Shown: piece by piece, positions 1 to 5,957 of the stretch
How the letters are laid out: each line of letters opens with the position of its first letter
Position numbering within the stretch: position 1 is the stretch's first letter
Source: Verrucomicrobiota bacterium
GTDB taxonomy: Bacteria; Verrucomicrobiota; Lentisphaeria; Oligosphaerales; JAFGRS01
Direction of reading: 5' to 3'
DNA length: 7,938 nt
NCBI GenBank assembly: GCA_019136035.1
Contig: JAGVUW010000240.1
Span: forward strand, 1-7,938
The notes under the pieces: generated by a model
Database searches by the model: none
What the model saw: the letters and a program-made list of their open reading frames with translations, nothing else
Told to the model about the DNA's origin: nothing
Made by a program: the position numbers and the translations under genes

Positions 1-7
1 CCGCGAC

Positions 8-1321
8 TCAGCCGCGGTCCAGCGCCGCCAGGGCGCTCGCGGCCGCCTCCAGGATGAGGCCCTCGGAGGCGACCGTCGGCATGGTCATGCCGTAGTAGCG
101 TATGGCGTTGTCGACCTCGTAGCCGCCCTCGGCGTAGGCCGCCGCGGTCGGGATGTAGCCGACGTTGCCGTTGGCGTAGCCGGCCACCAGGGTCGGCGCA
201 AACGGGCTGGCCTTGGCAATCGCCAGGCCATACTCGACGAAGACCTCGCCCGGCAGTGCCACCATGGCGCCGCCGCCGATGCGGAAGGCCTGCACGTCAA
301 AGGGCAGCGTCTGACCGTGCACGCCCTCCTCGGCCAGGCGCAGGAGGCCTTCAGACCACCTCACGGCGCCCTCGGCCATCCAGCGGAAGCCGCGGTTGGC
401 GTCGGCCGGGAGATCCGCGAGTTTCTGGCGGCAGTCGGCCACGAGGGCGGCAGCCGCGGGCACCGTCGGCGGGTCGGCCAGAGGCAGCTCGAGGGGCACG
501 ACGGCCGCACCGAGTTCCAGGCGATCGACGATGTGCACTCCGGCCAAGGCCGTGCGCACCGCCTCGGCCACCGCCCGGCCCTGGGCCTCGCAGCCCTCCC
601 AGCCGCGCTCACGGCAGTTGATATTGCCGCAGCAGCCTTGGATGAAGAGCGCCTGCGCCCCCGGGCTGTCGGCCTCGATAGCGCGGCGGGCCACGCCGGG
701 CCAGTCGGCCGAGATCAGGGTGTTGTCGCCGCCGAGGGCCACGGCGTGGGCGGCGTGCGAGAAGAGCCTGGCACAGGGCACGCCGTCGAGGCCGTCGATG
801 GCCAGGAGGTCCAGGTGCGGCGCCGTGACACCGCCGTCGTTGTGGCCGATGATGACCCGACCCGACAGGGCCTGGCGGCGGTTCATGCCGACGCGGACCG
901 GCGTGCGCGCCCAGCCCGCCCGCGCGGGACGGGCCTGCTCGCGCGCCTTGCCGGCGGTGACCACCAGGGTCTTCAGCAGCCAGTCGAGGTAGTCGGGGTC
1001 GGTCTCACCGAGGTAACGCAGGCAGGGCGTCGCCGGACCGGCATGTGTGTGGCTGCAGGCCACCATGATCTGCGCCGCCGGCACACCGGTCAGCGCCGTG
1101 ATGCCGCGACGCAGGGCGGCGACGTTGTCATGATGCAGACCGACCAGGTCGCAGGACAGGATCATCAGCTCACAACGGCCGTCCGAGAGGTAGAGGGCCG
1201 TGCCCGCCAGGTCGTCGTGAACCCCGGTGCTGGGTCCCGGACGGGCGCCGTAGCCGCAGAGGTCCACCCCCACCGGCGGCGTGATGTCCGCCCGCGCCAC
1301 TCCAGCAACAAAGCCTGTCAT
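8..1321 (-). CDS. Neutral ceramidase-like metal-dependent hydrolase, probably cytoplasmic
   Basis: A 437-residue protein resembling the N-terminal domain of neutral/alkaline ceramidases. The beginning (VARADITPPVGVDLCGYG, residues 8-25) is the usual opening of this family. Likely zinc ligands are visible: SHTHAGP (H91, H93), H192 in HAAHAV, E359 in LPGEVF and Y389 in NGNVGYIP, matching in order the His/His/Glu/Tyr set known from Pseudomonas ceramidase. The ceramidase GDVSPN motif with the nucleophilic serine is replaced by CGNINC (231-236). There is no signal peptide, and the C-terminal immunoglobulin-like domain of true ceramidases (650 or more residues) is missing. I infer an intracellular amidase or hydrolase of unknown substrate rather than a ceramidase. 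The start is ATG at 1321, with GGAG (1330-1333) 8 bases upstream; an in-frame GTG at 1327 is only 2 bases from that site. The gene begins 54 bases after the YchF-like gene and may share its transcript. Family sure, function not. Confidence 0.88.
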   Translation of the reverse strand: MTGFVAGVARADITPPVGVDLCGYGARPGPSTGVHDDLAGTALYLSDGRCELMILSCDLVGLHHDNVAALRRGITALTGVPAAQIMVACSHTHAGPATPCLRYLGETDPDYLDWLLKTLVVTAGKAREQARPARAGWARTPVRVGMNRRQALSGRVIIGHNDGGVTAPHLDLLAIDGLDGVPCARLFSHAAHAVALGGDNTLISADWPGVARRAIEADSPGAQALFIQGCCGNINCRERGWEGCEAQGRAVAEAVRTALAGVHIVDRLELGAAVVPLELPLADPPTVPAAAALVADCRQKLADLPADANRGFRWMAEGAVRWSEGLLRLAEEGVHGQTLPFDVQAFRIGGGAMVALPGEVFVEYGLAIAKASPFAPTLVAGYANGNVGYIPTAAAYAEGGYEVDNAIRYYGMTMPTVASEGLILEAAASALAALDRG

Positions 1322-1375
1322 GATCACATCTCCACAGGGCCGCAGGCGGCGGTTGCAGCGCCGTCGCCGCGGACC

Positions 1376-2446
1376 TCAGACATTGAAGCGGATCTCGATA
1401 ATGTCGCCATCCTGGACGACATAGTCCTTGCCGTTGAGGCGGTAGTGGTTGGCCTCGCGGGCGGCGCGCTCCGATCCCGCCGCGATGAGGGCCTCGTAGG
1501 GCACCGTCTCGGCGCGGATGAAGCCGCGTTCCAGATCGGAATGGATGCGTCCGGCGGCCTCGGGGGCGGCGGCGCCCTGGCGCAGCGGCCAGGCGCGCAC
1601 CTCGTCCGGGCCGGTGGTGAAGAAGCTGATCAGTCCGAGGGCCTGGTAGGCGGCGCGCGAAAGCCGGTGTGAGGCGGGCTCGGCCAGGCCGAGGTCCTGC
1701 ATGAAGGCCTCGCGTTCGTCATCCGCCAGCTCGGCGATCTCCTCCTCGATGGCGGCGCTGAGGAAGGCGACCGTGGCGCCCTGGGCGCGCAGGGCATCGG
1801 CCAGGCCCTGCAGGCCGGCCTCGGCGGCGTGAAGGTCTTCGCCGACGTTCAACACCACGACAAACGGCTTCAACGTCAGGAACTGCAGGCTGCGAATCAG
1901 CTTGAGGTCCTCGTCGGCCAGATCGAGGGTGCGCAGGGGCTTCTCCGCGTGCAGGTGGTCGTAGCAGCGTTTGACGGTGGCGTACTCGCGTTCGCGAATC
2001 GCATCGAAGGCCTTCGCCTTGCGCTCCTTGTCCATGCGCTGGATGCGGCCCTCGGCCAGGGCCAGGTCAGCCAGCAGGAACTCGATCTCGATGAGTTCGA
2101 CATCGCGAACCGGGTCGACGCTGCCCTGGATGTGGAAGACGTGGTCGGCGGCGAAGGCGCGCACGACCAGGATGAGGGCATCCGAGCGCCGTATCGGCTC
2201 CATCCAGGCGGCGCCGCGGCCGGTGTCGGGCTGGAGATCCGGCGGCAGCGCAATCTCGAACTCGGCATAGCGCGTCTTCTTCGGCTTGTACATCGCCGAG
2301 AGACGGTCGACGCGGGGGTCGCGCACCGCGGCCACGCCCAGGGTCAGGCCGTCACGCGTGGGCGCCTTCTCGGCACGGACCCCGGTCAGGAGGTGAAAAA
2401 TGGTCTTCTTGCCCGCCGCCGGCAGGCCGATGATACCGAGGTTCAT
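1376..2446 (-). CDS. YchF/OLA1-like P-loop NTPase paralogue with degenerate nucleotide-binding motifs
   Basis: A 356-residue protein, near the usual YchF length of about 363. The C-terminal part is unmistakable: LGLISFFTTGPDEVRAW (270-286), AAGRIHSDLERGFIRAE (297-313) and the TGS-domain end GKDYVVQDGDIIEIRFNV (339-356). The central SVDPVRDVELIEIEFLLADL (109-128) and the coiled-coil insert after it are also typical, and LNVGE (199-203) corresponds to the NxxE base-specificity motif. The N-terminal P-loop is GLPAAGKKT (7-15), where YchF has GLPNVGKST, so the magnesium-ligand Ser/Thr is Lys14. Where YchF has DIAGLVKGA (switch II, the G3 motif) this protein has DLQPDTGRGA (70-79), so DxxG is lost. 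YchF is a ribosome-associated, redox-responsive ATPase; this copy probably binds nucleotide weakly or differently and is best called a paralogue. The ATG at 2446 has GAGG (2451-2454) 4 bases upstream. The nearest upstream gene is the LarA-like gene, 133 bases away. Confidence 0.92.
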   Translation of the reverse strand: MNLGIIGLPAAGKKTIFHLLTGVRAEKAPTRDGLTLGVAAVRDPRVDRLSAMYKPKKTRYAEFEIALPPDLQPDTGRGAAWMEPIRRSDALILVVRAFAADHVFHIQGSVDPVRDVELIEIEFLLADLALAEGRIQRMDKERKAKAFDAIREREYATVKRCYDHLHAEKPLRTLDLADEDLKLIRSLQFLTLKPFVVVLNVGEDLHAAEAGLQGLADALRAQGATVAFLSAAIEEEIAELADDEREAFMQDLGLAEPASHRLSRAAYQALGLISFFTTGPDEVRAWPLRQGAAAPEAAGRIHSDLERGFIRAETVPYEALIAAGSERAAREANHYRLNGKDYVVQDGDIIEIRFNV

Positions 2447-2513
2447 GCCGCCTCACACCTGAATGCTGCGCCGTATACATCCCCGCCGAGCCGCCGTCGA
2501 CCGTGGTCGCCGT

Positions 2514-2570
2514 GGCCAGGCTCAGCCGGCAATGTACTCCGTTGGACAGATGGACTCAACCGTCCTGGCC
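2514..2570. repeat. Inverted repeat in the gap between the LarA-like and YchF-like genes
   Basis: Perfect 7-base arms GGCCAGG (2514-2520) and CCTGGCC (2564-2570) enclose 43 bases, within which GTTG and CAAC form a small nested dyad around a 12-base loop. On the minus strand it begins about 10 bases after the LarA-like stop and ends 68 bases before the YchF-like start. There is no T-tract on either side, so it is not a standard intrinsic terminator. It could be a transcript-stabilising or Rho-related structure, or chance in GC-rich DNA. Confidence 0.3.
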
Positions 2571-2579
2571 GTCTGCGTC

Positions 2580-3938
2580 TCAGCGCAGGAGGAGGGTATA
2601 GGGCCCCTCCGGCATGACGGCGACGCGGCTGTACGGCCGGCAGGCCAGGAAGCGCTCCAGGAAGGCCTGCGTCCGCACCGCCGCCGTGCCGACGCCCGGC
2701 ACGGGCGTCGCGGCCAGGCGCAGGACCAGCTCTGCGGGTAGGCCGTCGGAGGCCAGGAGGAGCCGTTCGGGGCCGATGCGCTCCAGGACCCGCGTCTGCA
2801 TCTGCAGCTCCCACTGGTCGAGGCGGGTCTCGTGACGACGCGCAGCGGCCTCGCGCAGGAAACGCCGCCAGTCGCGGCCGTAGGTCAGCAGGAGATCGCG
2901 GTAGGCCGGCGAGCCCAGGCCCTCGTCGCAGCGGCTGGCGACCAGCAGCAGGCCGTCAGGCCGCAGCGCCGGCAGGGCCGCGCACATGCCCTTGACGGCC
3001 TGGTAGAAGGTCCGGTCCAGGGGTTCGCCGCCACCGCTGCCGATGACGAGGTCGTAGTCGCAGTCGAGGCGGACCTCGCTCCAGCCGGCGACACGTCGGC
3101 AACCGGCCCCATGGGCCAGTTCCAGGTCACCGGCGAAGACCCCGGCCAGGCGCCGGTCGCGGGTGATGGCGGCATTGACCATGAAATCGACGCCGACACG
3201 CCGCGCCACGGCCAGGGCCAGCTCATGGCAGGGATTGCCGGCCAGGACGCCGTTGCTGGCGCGCGGGTCGGCGAGGGTCTCGAAGCCGTGGAAGCGCTGC
3301 ACGGTGGCGAGGTCGACCAGGGCCGGGCAGACGGCCTTGCGGCCGCCGGAGAAGCCGGCCATGAAGTGCGGCTCGATGAGGCCGGTGACGATGCGGAAAT
3401 CGGCCTCGACGAAGCGCCGGCAGACGCGGATCGGCGGCGACGCGCTGACGCAGGCCAGGGTGTCGGCCGCGTCGGCGCGGTGGTCGATGACCTCGACGCG
3501 GTCGAGGATCCCGGCGCCGAGCATCTGCAGACGCTCGGCCGGCGTGCTCGGGCGGTGCATCCCGGTGCCAATGACGATGACCACGGCCGAAGCCGGCACG
3601 CCGGACGCCTCCAGGCAGGCCAGCAGCGGCGGCAGGAGGTCGCGGTTCGGCACCGGGCGGGTGCTGTCCGAGACCGCGATCGCGACCGTGCGCGGCGCGC
3701 GCTGGCGCAGAAGCGCCGCCAGCGGCGCGCAGCCGATCGGCCGGGCCAGGGCCTCCTCGACCGCCGCCGCGGGGTCGGGCAGCGCCGGGATGTCCTGGCC
3801 GCGCAGGACATCCACCGCGCCGGGAAGCCGCAACGGCAGGCCCTCGCGGCCGTAGCCCAGCACCAGCGCGGCGCCCGGGCCGTCCGATTCGGCCGCGTCA
3901 CCACGCTGACGCGCCGGCCGGTCTCTCTCAGAGGTCAT
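2580..3938 (-). CDS. LarA-type nickel-pincer 2-hydroxy acid racemase/epimerase (DUF2088 family)
   Basis: A 452-residue member of the lactate racemase LarA family, whose enzymes use the nickel-pincer nucleotide (NPN) cofactor for reversible hydride transfer at 2-hydroxy acids. The LarA signatures appear in order: DSTRPVP (D91, R94), GTGMHRP (H128), GLIEPHFMAGFSGGRKA (H191, K201), RFHGF (H217), FYQAVKG (Q313, K316) and DQWE (W376). Spacings H191-K201 (10), K201-H217 (16), Q313-K316 (3) and K316-W376 (60) equal those I recall for the Lactobacillus plantarum enzyme, including the lysine that is covalently bound to the cofactor. It therefore looks catalytically competent. The substrate need not be lactate, since LarA homologues act on various 2-hydroxy acids. 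The chosen ATG at 3938 lies inside the end of the DUF1015 gene (11-base overlap) without a clear ribosome binding site, suggesting translational coupling; an ATG at 3953 in the same frame is an alternative. No larB, larC or larE is present here, so cofactor synthesis must be encoded elsewhere. Confidence 0.93.
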   Translation of the reverse strand: MTSERDRPARQRGDAAESDGPGAALVLGYGREGLPLRLPGAVDVLRGQDIPALPDPAAAVEEALARPIGCAPLAALLRQRAPRTVAIAVSDSTRPVPNRDLLPPLLACLEASGVPASAVVIVIGTGMHRPSTPAERLQMLGAGILDRVEVIDHRADAADTLACVSASPPIRVCRRFVEADFRIVTGLIEPHFMAGFSGGRKAVCPALVDLATVQRFHGFETLADPRASNGVLAGNPCHELALAVARRVGVDFMVNAAITRDRRLAGVFAGDLELAHGAGCRRVAGWSEVRLDCDYDLVIGSGGGEPLDRTFYQAVKGMCAALPALRPDGLLLVASRCDEGLGSPAYRDLLLTYGRDWRRFLREAAARRHETRLDQWELQMQTRVLERIGPERLLLASDGLPAELVLRLAATPVPGVGTAAVRTQAFLERFLACRPYSRVAVMPEGPYTLLLR

Positions 3939-5160
3939 GGATGAAGAGCCCATCGCGGAGCTTCGGTTCGAACCAGGTCGACTTCGGCGGCATGATCTGC
4001 TCGGCGTCGCTGATGGCCATGAGCTGCTCGACCGTGGTCGGGTACATACTGAAGGCCACCGCCGCGGCGCCACTGCGCACACGCGCCTCCAGCTCGCCGG
4101 TGCCGCGGATGCCGCCGATGAAGTCGACGCGGCGGCTGGTGCGCGGGTCGTCAATGCCGAGCAGCGGCCCGAGGATGTGGTTCTGCAGGAGACTCACGTC
4201 GAGGCCGTCGACCGGCGGCAGACGGCGCGGGTCGCCGCTGTAGGTGAGCGACCACCAGCGGCCGTCGAGGTACATATGCACCACGCCCGAGCGCGACGGC
4301 GCCGGGCTGTCGGCCGGGGCGACCTGGAAAGGCGTCCGGGCCAGGGCTTCGCGGAACGCCTCCGGGGTGCGGCCCTGGAGGTCAACCACGACGCGGTTGT
4401 ACGGCAGTATCCGCAACTGGCTGGCCGGGAAGATGACGCTGAGGAAGGCGTTGTACTCCTCGCGGCCGTGGTGTGCCGGGTTGTCACGGCGCAGGGCCTC
4501 GCGGGTGCGGCTGGCGCTGGCGGCGCGGTGGTGGCCGTCGGCGATGTACAGCCGCGGCACCGCCGCGAAGGCGCGCTGCAGCAGGTCGGTATCGCGATCG
4601 GCGACGCGCCAGCCGGTGTGCTGGATGCCGTCGCTGGCGGCAAAGTCGAAGAGGGGGGTGTCGCCGACGGTGCGCGCGACGATGGCGTCGATGGCGGCCG
4701 TGTCGCGGTAGGTGAGGAACACCGGCCCGGTCTGCGAGCGCAGGGTCAGGATGTGGCGGGTGCGGTCGTCCTCTTTGTCCTTGCGCGTCTTCTCGTGCTT
4801 GCGGATGACGCCGCTGTCGTAGTCGTCCACCGCCGCGGCCGCGACGATGCCGGTCTGGCGGTGCATGGCCATCTTCAGGGAGTAGACGTAGTAGCGCGGC
4901 CGGACGTCGGCCGCCAGGGGAACCTCGCGGCGCAGGGCCTGGTAGTTGCGCCGGGCGCGTTCGTAGACCTCGTCGGCATGGGGATCCATGTCGGCCGGCA
5001 GATCGATCTCGGCACGGGCCACACGCAGGAAGCTGAGAGGGTTCCCGGCGGCCATGCGGCGGGCTTCCTCGGCGCTCATCACATCGTAGGGCAGTTCAGC
5101 GACCTTGCGGGCCTGGTGACCTGGCGGCATGACCGCGGCAAAGGGACGAATGTCGGCCAT
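3928..5160 (-). CDS. DUF1015 family protein, possible ParB/Srx-fold kinase-like enzyme
   Basis: A 410-residue full-length member of the DUF1015 family (COG4198 type). Recognisable blocks are RPFAAVMPP at the start (5-13), PYDVMSAEEAR and NPLSFLRVARAEID (24-53), RKHEKTRKDKEDDRTRH (120-136), YIADGHHRAASA (205-216) and the ending MPPKSTWFEPKLRDGLF (390-406). The DGHHR block resembles a motif of ParB/Srx-fold free serine kinases (SerK/SbnI), so a small-molecule phosphotransferase is possible, but the family's reaction is not established to my knowledge. It has no signal peptide or membrane segment, so it is cytoplasmic. The ATG at 5160 was chosen over the upstream ATG at 5190 because AGGAG (5170-5174) lies 9 bases before it and the family opening MADIRPF follows at once. 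Its last codons overlap the start of the LarA-like gene, arguing for a shared pathway. From memory, DUF1015 genes often sit near serine biosynthesis genes in other bacteria; none is seen here. Confidence 0.93.
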   Translation of the reverse strand: MADIRPFAAVMPPGHQARKVAELPYDVMSAEEARRMAAGNPLSFLRVARAEIDLPADMDPHADEVYERARRNYQALRREVPLAADVRPRYYVYSLKMAMHRQTGIVAAAAVDDYDSGVIRKHEKTRKDKEDDRTRHILTLRSQTGPVFLTYRDTAAIDAIVARTVGDTPLFDFAASDGIQHTGWRVADRDTDLLQRAFAAVPRLYIADGHHRAASASRTREALRRDNPAHHGREEYNAFLSVIFPASQLRILPYNRVVVDLQGRTPEAFREALARTPFQVAPADSPAPSRSGVVHMYLDGRWWSLTYSGDPRRLPPVDGLDVSLLQNHILGPLLGIDDPRTSRRVDFIGGIRGTGELEARVRSGAAAVAFSMYPTTVEQLMAISDAEQIMPPKSTWFEPKLRDGLFIHDL

Positions 5161-5169
5161 CGATTGGAT

Positions 5170-5174
5170 CTCCT
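5170..5174 (-). promoter_or_regulatory. Ribosome binding site deciding the DUF1015 start
   Basis: AGGAG on the minus strand, 9 bases upstream of the ATG at 5160. It lies inside the longer reading frame that would start at 5190, so it settles the choice for the shorter protein. Confidence 0.7.
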
Positions 5175-5239
5175 GATGCGCTGGGCCCACCGGCGCCGCG
5201 ACGCGGGCCGACGGACGGATGGGCAGCTCGTATCGCGGT

Positions 5240-5245
5240 ACTATA
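5240..5245 (-). promoter_or_regulatory. Possible -10 element for the DUF1015-LarA unit
   Basis: TATAGT on the minus strand matches the TATAAT consensus in five of six positions and is rare in this GC-rich sequence. It lies in the 124-base gap, 79 bases upstream of the DUF1015 start. No convincing -35 hexamer sits 16-18 bases further upstream, so the promoter call is weak. If real, it would separate the DUF1015-LarA transcript from the DUF1538-PII unit. Confidence 0.25.
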
Positions 5246-5284
5246 GCCGGCGGGAAGGGGTGCCGACACCGCCACCGATCTCCT

Positions 5285-5626
5285 TCAGGACGGGCCCGCC
5301 GCGGCGGCCGGGCCGAAGGTGAACCCCAGGGTATCGTCGACCGGCATCGAGAAGCACAGCCCGCCGGCCTCCGAGGTCGGGCCGTGGCCGGCGACGAGGG
5401 CCTGCATCAGGGCCACCTGCTGACCGGCCAGACAGACGATCATCAGGATATCCTTTTCCGGGTGAACGGTGATGCCGAAGAAACGCGCCTTCTCGCCGCT
5501 CACCGAGCTGCGCCCGTGCAGGATGGTGCCGCCGCGGGCGCCGGCAGTGCGGGCGGCGGCCATGGCGTCGTGGGCGAAGCCGTGGTTGCAGATAAAGAAG
5601 ATGACGACCTTGCTATCGTCTGCCAT
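5285..5626 (-). CDS. PII-like signalling protein, second of a pair (PII family nitrogen-regulator fold)
   Basis: A 113-residue protein of PII length. It has the PII-like features seen in DUF1538-linked regulators: an N-terminal beta strand (KVVIFFICNHG, 6-16), an alpha helix ending in AARTAGARGGTILHGRSS (24-41, the short T-loop position), HPEKDILMIV (55-64) and SEAGGLCFSMPVDDTLGF (85-102, at the position of the PII B-loop and following strand). Canonical PII has a longer T-loop with Tyr51 for uridylylation, and no equivalent is present, so control by GlnD is unlikely. I infer a trimeric cytoplasmic sensor that binds a nucleotide or other small ligand and acts on the DUF1538 membrane protein. 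The ATG at 5626 has an excellent GGAGGAGG (5633-5640) 6 bases upstream and overlaps the preceding PII-like gene by 14 bases; the in-frame upstream extension reads as shadow sequence. Confidence 0.88.
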   Translation of the reverse strand: MADDSKVVIFFICNHGFAHDAMAAARTAGARGGTILHGRSSVSGEKARFFGITVHPEKDILMIVCLAGQQVALMQALVAGHGPTSEAGGLCFSMPVDDTLGFTFGPAAAAGPS

Positions 5627-5957
5627 TGCGGTCCTCCTCCCTGCTGTCGTCGAACAGAGCCTCGAGCCCGGCCCGGGCCATGGCGCTGATCGGAATGGTA
5701 AACGCGACGCCCATGCCGGACTTGTCAAAGTCGGTCTGCGCCACCAGGTCGGCGTAGATCGCCGCGACGTCGACTGCCTCGACGAGGCTGAAGAGGACGA
5801 CGCGCTCGGTGGTCGCGAGCGACATCATCTCGAGGATCTCCGAGGTGGCGGTGCCCTCGGCCACGAGCGCCGTCTGGCAGTCGACGCGGCGGCTGCCGAT
5901 GATGGCCGACACCGCCTCGACCTCACTCTTGGGGATGACGGTCACCAGCAGTTTCAC
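5613..5957 (-). CDS. PII-like signalling protein, first of a pair
   Basis: A 114-residue PII-fold protein, divergent from its neighbour. It starts with a strand typical of PII (KLLVTVIPKSEVEAV, 2-16), has AEGTATSEILEMM (33-45) at the T-loop position, TTERVVLFSLV (49-59) as the third strand, and KSGMGVAFTIPIS (79-91) at the B-loop and last strand. It lacks the GGT-HGR stretch and the PEK motif of its partner, so the two likely bind different ligands or form mixed trimers. The hydrophilic tail (DDSREEDRNGRR) is overlapped by the next gene. The start is GTG at 5957, supported by GGAGAG (5965-5970) 7 bases upstream, inside the end of the DUF1538 gene (35-base overlap). Translational coupling to the membrane protein is therefore likely. 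Assignment to the PII superfamily rests on the pattern and the context; similarity is weaker than for the second protein. Confidence 0.8.
   Translation of the reverse strand: MKLLVTVIPKSEVEAVSAIIGSRRVDCQTALVAEGTATSEILEMMSLATTERVVLFSLVEAVDVAAIYADLVAQTDFDKSGMGVAFTIPISAMARAGLEALFDDSREEDRNGRR

Noticed and set aside
1346..1370. GCGGCG/CGCCGC dyad between the YchF-like and ceramidase-like genes as a terminator
   Set aside because: Six-base arms with a 13-base loop and no T-tract; simple GC-rich sequence makes such matches common.
317..1672. Long plus-strand open frame (451 codons) opposite the ceramidase-like gene
   Set aside because: It is antisense to a gene with clear family motifs, runs across a gene boundary, and its composition (Arg, Gly, Ala, His rich) is typical of shadow frames in GC-rich DNA.
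3939..4154. N-terminal extension of the LarA-like frame up to an ATG at 4154
   Set aside because: The extra residues are Ser/Arg/Ala/Pro-rich shadow of the DUF1015 gene; family similarity begins only after the ATG at 3938.
3937..5322. Long plus-strand open frame (461 codons) opposite the DUF1015 gene
   Set aside because: Antisense shadow of a well-conserved gene, with no motifs of its own; the length reflects the scarcity of stop codons at high GC.
5627..5728. N-terminal extension of the second PII-like frame
   Set aside because: It would overlap the first PII-like gene by over 100 bases; a very strong ribosome binding site and the PII opening both point to 5626.
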